Position numbers and translations under genes: made by a program. 63,625 nt of DNA, taken from positions 1-63,625 of the forward strand of contig JANXZW010000057.1 in assembly GCA_025355305.1 (NCBI GenBank). The letters are read 5' to 3'. How positions within the stretch are numbered: the stretch's first letter is position 1; each line of letters starts with the position of its first letter. The notes below the pieces were generated by a model. The model did no database searches. It saw nothing but the letters and a program-made list of their open reading frames with translations, and was not told where the DNA came from. The stretch is from Actinomycetes bacterium. GTDB taxonomy: Bacteria > Actinomycetota > Actinomycetes > Nanopelagicales > Nanopelagicaceae. Positions 49,835 to 59,282 of the stretch are shown here, piece by piece.

Positions 49835-51918
49835 GGTGTCTTCACCGCCGGATTCCTAAGATCAATTCTTGGAAGAGTAGTTGGTGGACTACCTTTTGGA
49901 AAGATCGCTTTCGTTGGATCAACTGTATTTCCGGTGACACCAAAGAGCGCGTTATAAATCTCCTTCACACCAACTGCGGAAGTCGAAGCTCCATAACCAC
50001 CCTGGCTCACCATCATAACCACTGCAAATTCAGGTTTATTTGATGGTGCATAGGAGGCGAACCATGATGTCGGATCCTTAGCCGTTCCATTTGCGTTACG
50101 GCCCTGGACTTGGCCGGTTCCGGTCTTACCGCTCACTTGAATCGGATAGTTGCCAAATACTCCTGCCGCAGTTCCAGTGGTGGCGACGGCGCGAAGAGCT
50201 CCGTGCAAGAAGTTGAGTGCAGATGAACTAGCGGGAATCAGACCGTTTTCTTGCGGTTGAATCTCTTTGATGACCGTGCCATCAGGCTTCACAATGGCGC
50301 GTGCGACCTCAGGTTTAAAGAGGATTCCGCCATTGGCTACCGCCGCGTAAACATCAATCATCTGCAAGGGGGTCATCAATACATCGCCCTGCCCGATCGC
50401 GAAGTTGATCGCGTCCCCGGCGCGCACGATGTAACCATCCGTGCAATCCTCTTTGGCTATCGAAATAAGAAATGGAGTTAAATCCGCGGGCTTTGCGCGA
50501 GATGCGTAATTGCAATAAAAATTTTTATTTGCCTTGTAATAGCCCAGCTTCCAGGTGCGATCGGGCAAACGTCCAGAGGCTTCAGAGGGAAGGTCAATCC
50601 CGGTTGGTTGACCAACACCAAAGAGAGCAGCACTCTTAAAGAAGTAATCTTTGGGGTTGCTCTTCGGGCGCAAGCCTCCATCTTTTACCCACTGGTCATA
50701 GCCGATTTGATACCAGATCGTGTCACACGAGACTGCGATTGCTCTTTGCAGAGACATCGAGCCAGAAACTTTAGTGTCATCGTTGTGGAATTTTTGGTTT
50801 CCGAATGTGATTGAGTAAGGGCAGTTGTAATTTGCATTGAGGTCGTAACCCGCGTGCGATGCCGCAACGACCGAGAGAGCTTTAAAAGCCGACGCTGGCG
50901 CATAGGTTCCATCAGTTGCGCGAGAGAGAGCTGGGACGCCATCGGCCTCACTAAAGAGTGCTTGCGCCTGCGCGGTAGTTAGTCCTTTCTGCCAAATGTT
51001 CGGATCATAAGTGGGATATGAAGCCATCGCCAAAATCCTGCCAGTGTGCACATCCATCACGATTGCCGCGCCGGAATCTGCCCGATTACCTTGCGCACGA
51101 GCACTTGAGACGGCGCTGGTTAGAGCTTGTTCTGTGGCCGCCTGCAACTTTGCATTAATATTGGTGACAACGTTGTTGCCAGTTACAGGCGCAGTTGTTG
51201 TCGCGGTACGCGTGATGTTCTCAGTTCTATCTACGATCACTGTTTTAATGCCCGGTGTACCTTGCAAGAATTGGTCGTATTGGGCCTCTAAACCCGTCTT
51301 ACCAACAGTTTCATTGAGATAGTACTGCTTGGTGGAATTAGTAAGATCTGCCGCCGTTACCGAACCCACGTAGCCCAAGACATGCGCGGCATTTTCACCG
51401 GCGAGAGTTGGGTAACTCCTGATTGGAACTGGCGTAGCGTTAATGCCCGGATAGAGATCAGGGTTCTCTAGAATCTTCAATGCTTGTACTTCCGTCGCCT
51501 CTTTTGTGACAGGAATCGGTTGGTAGAGCGTTCCATTCCAACACCCGACTCGCTTTGCAAAGGCGATCTCGCCACAAAGTCTGGTGCGGGTATATAGGTC
51601 GCTGTAGCCGATTCCGAGAAGCTTTGCGACTCGTTCCAATACCGCTTGACCCTTATTGGGCATCTTTCCGAAAACACTTCGATCAACGGTAATGACCATT
51701 CCAGGGCGATCCATCGCCATCGGCAACCCCGTGTCATCAACAATTGCGCCGCGGATCGCGGGAGTCACAATGTCGCGACTTTGAATGCTCAATGCCGCGT
51801 TCTGATATTTAAGCCCAGCTGACACTTGTAAGTAGAAGAGTCGTCCCAACATGGCAAGGACCAACGAAAGAATTAAGATTTGAACGACAATGAGATTTAA
51901 TCGGGAGCGTTGACTCAT
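49831..51918 (-). CDS. mrdA: Penicillin-binding protein 2 (elongation transpeptidase)
   Basis: PBP2 crosslinks new lateral wall in the elongasome. The 695-residue class B enzyme has one N-terminal membrane anchor (about residues 8-30) and a dimerisation domain. The transpeptidase domain has SAFK with nucleophile Ser343, then SCD and KTGTG. The ATG at 51918 overlaps the mreD stop (ATGA), which decides this start over a longer frame. A Pro/Thr-rich tail ends the protein. It is paired with rodA. Confidence 0.94.
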   Translation of the reverse strand: MSQRSRLNLIVVQILILSLVLAMLGRLFYLQVSAGLKYQNAALSIQSRDIVTPAIRGAIVDDTGLPMAMDRPGMVITVDRSVFGKMPNKGQAVLERVAKLLGIGYSDLYTRTRLCGEIAFAKRVGCWNGTLYQPIPVTKEATEVQALKILENPDLYPGINATPVPIRSYPTLAGENAAHVLGYVGSVTAADLTNSTKQYYLNETVGKTGLEAQYDQFLQGTPGIKTVIVDRTENITRTATTTAPVTGNNVVTNINAKLQAATEQALTSAVSSARAQGNRADSGAAIVMDVHTGRILAMASYPTYDPNIWQKGLTTAQAQALFSEADGVPALSRATDGTYAPASAFKALSVVAASHAGYDLNANYNCPYSITFGNQKFHNDDTKVSGSMSLQRAIAVSCDTIWYQIGYDQWVKDGGLRPKSNPKDYFFKSAALFGVGQPTGIDLPSEASGRLPDRTWKLGYYKANKNFYCNYASRAKPADLTPFLISIAKEDCTDGYIVRAGDAINFAIGQGDVLMTPLQMIDVYAAVANGGILFKPEVARAIVKPDGTVIKEIQPQENGLIPASSSALNFLHGALRAVATTGTAAGVFGNYPIQVSGKTGTGQVQGRNANGTAKDPTSWFASYAPSNKPEFAVVMMVSQGGYGASTSAVGVKEIYNALFGVTGNTVDPTKAIFPKGSPPTTLPRIDLRNPAVKTP

Positions 51919-52436
51919 GAACGCTCCCGCGCAGTCAATGAGTACTCGTGAACCCGCCCTAAAGCTGGCAAGAAGATCGGTGTAAATATTAGGGTCCAAA
52001 GAGTATTGCCCAACAAGACGCGACCATCGTGACCAAGGGAACCATTTTGCTCACCGAGCAGAGCTCCAAAGCAGAGGTAGGTCACAAGTGCGATCGCTAC
52101 TCCACCAGCGACAAAAATGACAAAGGTGATTGGTGAAGAGGTGAGATCCGCGATTGAGTCACGATTTACTGCGAAGAGGAAACCAAGGCCAGTGAGTATC
52201 AGTGCCCATTGACCGAAGGGTGCATTGGAAGTTGGAGATAAATCGAGAACAAATCCCGCTAGGAATCCTGTCACTATCGCTCCATTGTGATCTTCAAAGG
52301 CGATCAACGAGATTGCGATTGCAAGGTAGAGCGAGAATCCAGAGAGCGGAAAGTGAATAAGGGAGACCGCAGACTCTTGAATCACGAAGAGGGCAAAGAG
52401 GAAGCCTAGGGTGGTGGCGATACGAGTCGGGCTCAT
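51915..52436 (-). CDS. mreD: Rod shape-determining protein MreD
   Basis: MreD is a small membrane subunit of the elongasome. The 173-residue product has about five hydrophobic segments and the characteristic GFLAGFVLDLSPTSNAPFG stretch. Sequence conservation in this family is low, so the call rests largely on that motif and on its place between mreC and PBP2. The ATG abuts the mreC stop. Confidence 0.88.
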   Translation of the reverse strand: MSPTRIATTLGFLFALFVIQESAVSLIHFPLSGFSLYLAIAISLIAFEDHNGAIVTGFLAGFVLDLSPTSNAPFGQWALILTGLGFLFAVNRDSIADLTSSPITFVIFVAGGVAIALVTYLCFGALLGEQNGSLGHDGRVLLGNTLWTLIFTPIFLPALGRVHEYSLTARERS

Positions 52437-53429
52437 CTATTTCTTCTTTGTTGGCGTCGCTGATGGAGTAGGAGTAGGTGCGCCGTGAACGTTTGGTGCG
52501 CTTGGAGTACTTGCACCGGGGGAAAGTAATGGAGCGGGGGCTGGGGTCACATATACGGTGACAACGGGATTAGGAGTTGGAAGCAGCGCAACTGTAGGAG
52601 CGGTCGTAGGCGCCGAGACAATGACCGCTACCACTCCAAGATCATTGAGGTTTGCGAAAGAGTTAACTGTCGCCGTTTGAGTGAGTGAACCAGTTGAATC
52701 ATCTACAGTCGTCACAACGCCAACAGGTACGCCAGGTACAAATGGTTTATTACCAGAAGAGCCGTTGGTTAAGAGAGTATCACCCACCTTGATATTTCCT
52801 GCTGGATCGAGAAGGACAAGAGAATAGCCGGTTGAGCCCAGCCCACTGAGAACTCCTACGCTCTGATTCCGCGCGATACGGGTCCCTACACGAAAACTTG
52901 GATCGCTCATAAGAAGAACAATTGCTGAACCACCAGTTGCGGATTTTACGACGCCAACCAACCCATTTTGAGAAATAACGGTCATGTAAGGCCGGATTCC
53001 ACTTGAGCTTCCTGAGTCAATCGTGATGGTCTGTGAGAAACTTGAGGCGGATCCGCGAGCAATAACTCGGGCGGCAACAACTTTGAAGTTACCGCGCCCC
53101 GCTAAATCGAGCACCGCTTTCAACTGGGTGAGTTGGCCCTTGCTATCTGCCGCCATCGCGAGTTCGCTCTTCAATAATTTGTTCGCCGCAATTTCATTTT
53201 GTAACTCGGCATTTGTCTTTCCAAAATTCTTCACATCGCTGAAGAAGCGACCTACCGGCGAAAAAATATCGGAGACGGTTCGCTGCACCGGTGAGAGAAT
53301 TGTCTGCGAAACTGAACGGGATCCCTTTGTCAGGTTTACCCCACGCAGATCCAGGGTGATAAAGAAGAGAGCGGTCACTAATAAAATAACGAGCAGTAAT
53401 CGGGAACGATTACCGCCTCCTTGTGCCAC
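52437..53429 (-). CDS. mreC: Rod shape-determining protein MreC
   Basis: MreC is a membrane-anchored periplasmic-side scaffold that activates PBP2/RodA. The 330 residues contain an N-terminal membrane helix, a coiled coil (about residues 65-105) and a beta domain with VIARGSASSFSQTITIDSGS and GLVGVVKSATGG. The last 50 residues are Pro/Thr/Ala-rich low complexity. The start is a GTG with GAGGAG upstream. It lies 30 bases after mreB. Confidence 0.93.
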   Translation of the reverse strand: MAQGGGNRSRLLLVILLVTALFFITLDLRGVNLTKGSRSVSQTILSPVQRTVSDIFSPVGRFFSDVKNFGKTNAELQNEIAANKLLKSELAMAADSKGQLTQLKAVLDLAGRGNFKVVAARVIARGSASSFSQTITIDSGSSSGIRPYMTVISQNGLVGVVKSATGGSAIVLLMSDPSFRVGTRIARNQSVGVLSGLGSTGYSLVLLDPAGNIKVGDTLLTNGSSGNKPFVPGVPVGVVTTVDDSTGSLTQTATVNSFANLNDLGVVAVIVSAPTTAPTVALLPTPNPVVTVYVTPAPAPLLSPGASTPSAPNVHGAPTPTPSATPTKKK

Positions 53430-53459
53430 AGATCTCCTCTACAGAATAGTTATTAAAGA

Positions 53460-54503
53460 TTAACGGCGTGGCTCAGAGATCAAGACCTTTTCAAGAGCCT
53501 CGAACTCCTCGACGCACTTTCCTGATCCTTCTGCCACGGCCTGCAATGGACGTTCGCAGATATGGACGGGCATCCCGGTCTCCTGGCGTAGGCGCTCATC
53601 TAGCCCTCGTAGTAGTGCCCCGCCACCAGTTAGGACAATGCCGCGATCCATAAGATCGCTAGCCAGCTCCGGCGGGGTCTTATCAAGAGTGCTCTTTACG
53701 GCGTTAACGATTTGATTAACGGGCTCTTCCAGCGCTTTACGAATCTCCTCGGCTGAGACAAAGATCGTCTTTGGAAGACCAGTTGCTAAATCGCGACCGC
53801 GAATCTCAGCATCGAGCTCCCCTGGCAGCTTGTAAGCAGATCCAATTGCCATCTTAATCTCTTCGGCGGTGCGCTCACCGAGAAGCAATGAGTACTCGCG
53901 CTTAACCCAGTCGATGATCGCTTGATCGAGTTCATCTCCGCCGATTCGGATTGAGAGGGAGACGACGATTCCGCCAAGTGAGATCACAGCAACCTCAGTT
54001 GTACCTCCACCAATGTCAACAACCATGTTGCCGGTTGGCTCATGGATAGGAAGTCCGGCACCGATAGCCGCAGCCATTGGCTCTTCAATGATGTAGACCT
54101 TTCGTGCGCCTGCGGCATAGCCGGCATCTTTCACAGCGCGTTGTTCTACCCCAGTGATTCCGGAAGGTACGCAGACGACAATTCTAGGCTTTGCCAAATA
54201 GCGGCGGCGGTGCACCTTCTGAATGAAGTAGCGCAACATCCGCTCTGTTGTGTCAAAGTCGGCAATAACGCCATCACGTAATGGACGAATGGCAACAATA
54301 TTTCCGGGAGTGCGTCCGATCATGCGCTTGGCTTCAATACCTACTGCCAGGATTGCACCGGTGTCTTGATTGATTGCAACGACGCTGGGCTCATTGAGAA
54401 CAATTCCGCGACCGCGGACATAAACCAAAGTATTGGCGGTGCCAAGATCAACCGCCATGTCGCGGCCGATAAATGACATACGGCTCGGCTTTTGTTTGCT
54501 CAC
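53460..54503 (-). CDS. mreB: Actin-like cell-shape protein MreB
   Basis: MreB filaments orient lateral wall synthesis in rod-shaped cells. The 347-residue actin-fold protein has the phosphate loop [35 protein letters not shown] and [15 protein letters not shown]. The start is a GTG with AAAGG six bases upstream. It is followed by mreC, mreD, PBP2 and rodA. Its presence argues against coccoid or mreB-less actinobacterial lineages. Confidence 0.96.
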   Translation of the reverse strand: MSKQKPSRMSFIGRDMAVDLGTANTLVYVRGRGIVLNEPSVVAINQDTGAILAVGIEAKRMIGRTPGNIVAIRPLRDGVIADFDTTERMLRYFIQKVHRRRYLAKPRIVVCVPSGITGVEQRAVKDAGYAAGARKVYIIEEPMAAAIGAGLPIHEPTGNMVVDIGGGTTEVAVISLGGIVVSLSIRIGGDELDQAIIDWVKREYSLLLGERTAEEIKMAIGSAYKLPGELDAEIRGRDLATGLPKTIFVSAEEIRKALEEPVNQIVNAVKSTLDKTPPELASDLMDRGIVLTGGGALLRGLDERLRQETGMPVHICERPLQAVAEGSGKCVEEFEALEKVLISEPRR

Positions 54504-54515
54504 AAGAGACCTTTC

Positions 54516-54932
54516 TTAGAGTTCCGGGAAAAAAATATTGATTTCACGCGCGGAGGATTCCACGGAATCCGAGCCATGCACGATATTTTGAACAACCTTT
54601 GTACCTTGATCACGCGCTAAATCGCCGCGAATAGTTCCTGGCTCAGCGAGAGTTGGATCTGTTACGCCAGCGAGTTTGCGAAAACCCTCGATCACGCGAT
54701 TGCCTTCGGCGACTACCGCAACGATCGGACCAGATGCCATAAATTCAACGAGCGGTTCAAAGAAGGGTTTACCTTCATGCTCGGCGTAGTGACGGGTGAG
54801 CAGCTCGCGGTCCGCGCTCATCATCTTAAGTGCAACGATTGCGTAACCCTTACTCTCAATGCGAGAAAGAACTTCGCCGACCAGATTGCGTTTAACGCCA
54901 TCTGGTTTGACCAAGATCAGGGTTCTCTCCAT
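54516..54932 (-). CDS. ndk: Nucleoside diphosphate kinase
   Basis: Ndk balances NTP pools by phosphotransfer through a His. The 138-residue product has ERTLILVKPDGVKRNLVGE and the active-site NIVHGSDSVESSAREI with the catalytic His. No ribosome site lies within 15 bases of the ATG at 54932; a TAATAC ten bases upstream may mark a leaderless start, though the evidence is slight. It sits between DUF4233 and mreB. Confidence 0.95.
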   Translation of the reverse strand: MERTLILVKPDGVKRNLVGEVLSRIESKGYAIVALKMMSADRELLTRHYAEHEGKPFFEPLVEFMASGPIVAVVAEGNRVIEGFRKLAGVTDPTLAEPGTIRGDLARDQGTKVVQNIVHGSDSVESSAREINIFFPEL

Positions 54933-54989
54933 GGCTGAAGTGTATTAGGTACTCCCTGAGGCTAATAATTGAGGCGCTTTCGCCGAAAA

Positions 54990-55322
54990 TTACTCCCTTG
55001 GAGGTTTGGTTAAGAGCGCGGCTCGGATCGCCTCACCTTTGCGGCCAATGTAGAAAGCACACACCCAAAGCACAGCAAAGAGCCCACCCAGGAAATACAT
55101 GGCGGGAACAACTACCCCATAGGCGATTAGGGCCACTTGAAGGAGTGAACCGAGGTACCACCCCGTCATTCGCCTCATCACTCCAGCCGTGAGAAGGATG
55201 GCTATGGCTAGAGCGGCGCCAAGTGCTAGCGCCAACGCTCCGTGGTTCTCCATTGCCAATAAGAGGGCGAAACCCATGACGAGAAATTCCATCGCTAGGA
55301 CTGCTGAGCCGAGAACTCTCAC
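54990..55322 (-). CDS. DUF4233 small membrane protein
   Basis: A 110-residue hydrophobic protein with about four membrane segments (VLGSAVLAMEFLVMGFALLL at the N-terminus, ending in a charged RKGEAIRAALLTKPPRE tail). It matches the DUF4233 family, found next to folC in actinobacteria; the function is unknown. The start GTG overlaps the folC stop by four bases (GTGA), so the two are translated together. A link to folate or cell-envelope metabolism is only contextual. Confidence 0.85.
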   Translation of the reverse strand: MRVLGSAVLAMEFLVMGFALLLAMENHGALALALGAALAIAILLTAGVMRRMTGWYLGSLLQVALIAYGVVVPAMYFLGGLFAVLWVCAFYIGRKGEAIRAALLTKPPRE

Positions 55323-56671
55323 TCTTCAATCCCAGCGATGGATCGAACTATTGCACGCGTCTGGCCGGCGGTAACCACCGACCCAGTGACAACCACTGCA
55401 GAAATTCCCTCGCTCACCTGATTAATAAGTGTGCACTGCTCCATCGCATAAGTGATCGCGGTGCGAAGTTCGCTCTCTTGGTAAACCCGATCAACTCCAA
55501 AAACAGATACCGCCAGTTGGAAAAGCTGGTCGACTGGCAAGGCGCGATCAGAACTACTTTGGGTAACTACAAGTCGATCAATGACAGGTTCTAATTCTTT
55601 TAGTACACCAAGCGCATCTTTGTCACCCAAGATCGCAACGACGCCAAAGATAGATTCAAAATCAAACTCTCTGGCCAGAGTTTCAGCCAGGGCGTGTGCT
55701 CCATGCGGATTGTGGGCGGCATCGACAATTACCGTGGGATCTCGATAGAGAACTTCTAAGCGACCAGGAGATTCGACATTGGCAAATGCGCGGCGAACTA
55801 TCTCCTCATCAAGGGCAACGCCGACAAAGGCCTCCGCAGCGGCGAGAGCCACTGCGGCATTAGAGGATTGATGCGCCCCGTAGAGTGGAATGAAAATATC
55901 TTCGTAAGTGTCAAAGATTCCCTTAATTGTGACGAGTTGGCCCCCAACGGCAAGTGCGCGCTTAATTACAGAGAATTCCAGAGCTTCGCGATAAGGAATT
56001 GCAACTCGCTCTATGACGCGTGCCGTCAACACTGTTGCAACTTCGACAGGCTGGGCAGCCATTACGACATGTGATTCGTGTTTGATAATTCCTGACTTGG
56101 TGAGAGCAATCTCGGCGACAGTGTCACCGAGATACTCCTGATGATCCAGACCAATAGGCGTGATGACAGAGACTTGGCTCTGCACAACATTGGTGGCATC
56201 CCATTCCCCTCCCATCCCGGCTTCGATGATGGCAATATCAACGGGAAACTCGGCGAATGCGACAAAGGCCAGAGCGGTCATCGCCTCAAAGAAAGAGATC
56301 GGATGAGGCTGGCGACTATCAACTAGATCGAGGTAGAGCGCGATGTCGTTATAAGTAGCGATCATTCCCTCAGCTGGGATCGGAAGACCGTTGATCGAGA
56401 TCCGCTCCAAGAAAGTTTCAAGATGCGGGCTAGTGAAACGACCAGTTCGATACCCCAACTCGCGGAAGAGCGCATCAATCATTCGGGCAGTTGTTGTCTT
56501 GCCATTCGTTCCAGCAATATGGATCGTCGGATATGAGAGCTGCGGGCTGCCCAGCACATCGCAGAGCGCGGCTATGCGATCAAGAGATGGCTCTAAACGA
56601 GTCTCTGGCCAGCGCTTTAGCAAAGTTTGATAGATGAGTTCAAGAACTTGCTGATCTTCTGGAGATGTCAT
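55319..56671 (-). CDS. folC: Folylpolyglutamate / dihydrofolate synthase
   Basis: FolC adds glutamates to folates and, in many bacteria, makes dihydrofolate from dihydropteroate. The 450-residue Mur-ligase-fold enzyme has the P-loop AGTNGKTTTARM, then TSPHLETFLERISING, ITPIGLDHQEYLGDT and the C-terminal DAAHNPHGA. The ATG at 56671 with AAGG upstream is preferred; a longer frame to 56713 enters valS. It follows valS by seven bases, a conserved actinobacterial pair. Confidence 0.94.
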   Translation of the reverse strand: MTSPEDQQVLELIYQTLLKRWPETRLEPSLDRIAALCDVLGSPQLSYPTIHIAGTNGKTTTARMIDALFRELGYRTGRFTSPHLETFLERISINGLPIPAEGMIATYNDIALYLDLVDSRQPHPISFFEAMTALAFVAFAEFPVDIAIIEAGMGGEWDATNVVQSQVSVITPIGLDHQEYLGDTVAEIALTKSGIIKHESHVVMAAQPVEVATVLTARVIERVAIPYREALEFSVIKRALAVGGQLVTIKGIFDTYEDIFIPLYGAHQSSNAAVALAAAEAFVGVALDEEIVRRAFANVESPGRLEVLYRDPTVIVDAAHNPHGAHALAETLAREFDFESIFGVVAILGDKDALGVLKELEPVIDRLVVTQSSSDRALPVDQLFQLAVSVFGVDRVYQESELRTAITYAMEQCTLINQVSEGISAVVVTGSVVTAGQTRAIVRSIAGIEE

Positions 56672-56678
56672 ATCTGCC

Positions 56679-59261
56679 TTATTCGGTAGGAAGCGCGGTG
56701 AGAGCAGCTTCAAGACGCACGATATCGGCTGACGTTACGGCTAGCCGTTCGCGAATTTCGGTAACAATCTCAAGCGGAGCCTTAGCCATAAAGCCCTCGT
56801 TCTCCAGTTTTACCTTGGCTGTCGCGAGGTCTTTTTGTGCAGTTGCAAAATCCTTGGTGAGGCGGGCACGCTCTGCCTTAATGTCGATTGCGCCCGTGAG
56901 ATCAAATTCGACGGTGACGGATGCAACTTCAATCTTGGCACTGTAATTTCCCTCGCTCTTATCAGCGCGGACGATAAATCGAATTGCATCTTCATAGGGC
57001 TCTAAATCAGCCAGACCCGTAAATCGAGCGACGATCTTTGCCGAGGTTTTGATTCCTTGATCGTTACGGAATCGACGAATCTCGGTGATGATCTCTTGAA
57101 TAGCTGTCACTGCTTTAAGAGAAAGTTCGCTTGCATCCGCGCTCTGCACCTTTGGCCACGATGCAACTACCAATGATTCGCCGCCGGTGACGTTGCACCA
57201 AATCTCTTCAGTAATGAATGGCATGACGGGATGAAGCAGACGCATCAGTTGATCGAGCACGTGCCCGAGTACTCGACCCGTTTTTGCAGAATCGGACCCC
57301 GCAAATGTGGATTTGGTTAATTCTAGATACCAGTCGCAGAGGTCATCCCATGCGAAGTGATAGAGAAGTTCCAGAGCCTTGGCAAATTCAAAGCTTTCGA
57401 GCAACACATCGACCTGCGTTGCAGTCTCGTTGAGACGCGTCAGGATCCACTGATCGATTAAGTTGAGAGATTCAAAGGCCGGCAGATCGCCATTGGTGTG
57501 TGCGCCATTCATGGTCGCAAAGCGTGTGGCGTTCCAGAGTTTGGTTGCAAAGTTACGAGAACCTGCGATCCACTCCTCGGCCAGCGCTTGGTCTGCACCA
57601 GGATTAGCCATGCGAGCCAGTGTGAAGCGCAACGCATCTGATCCGTACTTGTCCATGAATTCAATGGGGTCAACGCCATTGCCACGACTCTTGGACATCT
57701 TCTTGCCGAATTTATCGCGCACAAGACCATGCAATGCAATGGTGTCGAAGGGCTGTACGCCATCCATCGCATACAAACCCATCATCATCATGCGAGCGAC
57801 CCAGAAGAACAAGATGTCATAGCCGGTTACTAGTACTGACGTGGGGTAGAACTTCACGAGATCAGCGCTCTGCTCGGGCCAACCCAAGGTCGAAAACGGC
57901 CAAAGGCCGGAAGAGAACCAGGTATCCAAGACATCGGGATCTTGCGAATATCCAGCAGGAGGTTCTTCGCCGGGAGCACAGACGACTACTTCATCGTTAG
58001 GGCCGTAGTAAACGGGAATTCGATGACCCCACCAAAGCTGACGAGAGATACACCAGTCGTGCATTCCATCTACCCACTCGAAGTAACGGGGCGAGAGTTC
58101 TTCAGGAGAAATCTTTACACGCCCATCCCGTACGGCCTCGCCCGCAGCTTTGGCAAGCGGACCAACCTTTACGAACCACTGCTTTGAAAGAAGTGGTTCA
58201 ACAATTGTGTCGCATCGGCTGCAATGTCCTACCGAGTGAAGGTACGGGCGAATATCTTTTACAACGCGGCCCTGTCGTCGCAGTTCTTCAACAACCGCCA
58301 CCCGAGCGATGAAGCGATCCATCCCATCAAACTCTGTTCCCGAGTTCTCCATCACAGCGTGAATATTCATGATGATCGGCATTTCAATGCCGTGGCGAGT
58401 TGCCATCTCGAAGTCATTGGGGTCGTGCGCGCCAGTTACCTTTACCGCACCTGTTCCGAACTCTGGGTCAACCAGTTCATCAGCAATAATGGGAATCCAA
58501 CGATTAGCGAGAGGAAGTAACACCTTCTTGCCAATCATGTGGGCGTATCGAGGATCATCTGGGTGCACAGCAACCGCGCCATCGCCGAGCATCGTTTCAG
58601 GGCGCGTAGTTGCAACGGTAATCTGTAGATCGTCATCACCGTAACGAACCGAGACGAACTCCCCTTCGACATCGGAGTGCTCAACCTCAATATCGGAGAG
58701 GGCAGTCAAGCAACGCGGGCACCAGTTAATAATGCGTTCTGCGCGGTATATAAGTCCATCGTCATACAAGCGCTTAAAGATTGTGCGAACAGCGAGAGAG
58801 AGCCCTGGATCCATAGTGAATCTCTCACGTGACCAATCAACGCTGGCGCCCAGCCGCTTCATCTGATCAAGGATCAATCCGCCAGATTCGGTCTTCCACT
58901 CCCAAACCTTCTCGACAAACTTCTCGCGACCAAGATCGTGACGGGAAGTACCTTCTGCAGCTAACTGCTTTTCAACGAGATTTTGAGTGGCAATTCCTGC
59001 ATGGTCCATGCCCGGAAGCCAGAGCGCCTCGAAGCCCTTCATGCGTTTCATTCGGATCAGGATGTCCTGCAGTGTGAGGTCTAGGGCGTGACCAATGTGA
59101 AGCGAGCCAGTGACATTGGGAGGCGGGATAACAATCGTGAAAGGAGGCTTCAGAGAGTTGGCATCGGCCGTGAAATACCCCGCATCAAGCCACTTCTTGT
59201 AGAGCCCAGGCTCGATATCGGCGGGCGAAAAATTCGCCGCTAGTTCTGGACGCTCGTTCAT
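56679..59261 (-). CDS. valS: Valyl-tRNA synthetase
   Basis: A class I synthetase charging tRNA-Val. The 860-residue bacterial-type enzyme has HIGH in NVTGSLHIGHALD, a CP1 editing domain and KMSKS in GKKMSKSRGNG. A C-terminal tRNA-binding coiled coil (about the last 65 residues) closes the protein. No Shine-Dalgarno sequence precedes the ATG at 59261; instead TAGACT lies eight bases upstream, as expected for a leaderless mRNA. It is followed by folC. Confidence 0.97.
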   Translation of the reverse strand: MNERPELAANFSPADIEPGLYKKWLDAGYFTADANSLKPPFTIVIPPPNVTGSLHIGHALDLTLQDILIRMKRMKGFEALWLPGMDHAGIATQNLVEKQLAAEGTSRHDLGREKFVEKVWEWKTESGGLILDQMKRLGASVDWSRERFTMDPGLSLAVRTIFKRLYDDGLIYRAERIINWCPRCLTALSDIEVEHSDVEGEFVSVRYGDDDLQITVATTRPETMLGDGAVAVHPDDPRYAHMIGKKVLLPLANRWIPIIADELVDPEFGTGAVKVTGAHDPNDFEMATRHGIEMPIIMNIHAVMENSGTEFDGMDRFIARVAVVEELRRQGRVVKDIRPYLHSVGHCSRCDTIVEPLLSKQWFVKVGPLAKAAGEAVRDGRVKISPEELSPRYFEWVDGMHDWCISRQLWWGHRIPVYYGPNDEVVVCAPGEEPPAGYSQDPDVLDTWFSSGLWPFSTLGWPEQSADLVKFYPTSVLVTGYDILFFWVARMMMMGLYAMDGVQPFDTIALHGLVRDKFGKKMSKSRGNGVDPIEFMDKYGSDALRFTLARMANPGADQALAEEWIAGSRNFATKLWNATRFATMNGAHTNGDLPAFESLNLIDQWILTRLNETATQVDVLLESFEFAKALELLYHFAWDDLCDWYLELTKSTFAGSDSAKTGRVLGHVLDQLMRLLHPVMPFITEEIWCNVTGGESLVVASWPKVQSADASELSLKAVTAIQEIITEIRRFRNDQGIKTSAKIVARFTGLADLEPYEDAIRFIVRADKSEGNYSAKIEVASVTVEFDLTGAIDIKAERARLTKDFATAQKDLATAKVKLENEGFMAKAPLEIVTEIRERLAVTSADIVRLEAALTALPTE

Positions 59262-59269
59262 AAGGAGAG

Positions 59270-59275
59270 AGTCTA
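59270..59275 (-). promoter_or_regulatory. Candidate -10 element for a leaderless valS mRNA
   Basis: Minus-strand TAGACT ends eight bases before the valS ATG, in a 21-base gap with no ribosome site. The same hexamer serves as the predicted -10 of tRNA-Pro. No good -35 was found, so the call is tentative. Confidence 0.35.
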
Positions 59276-59282
59276 GATTAAG

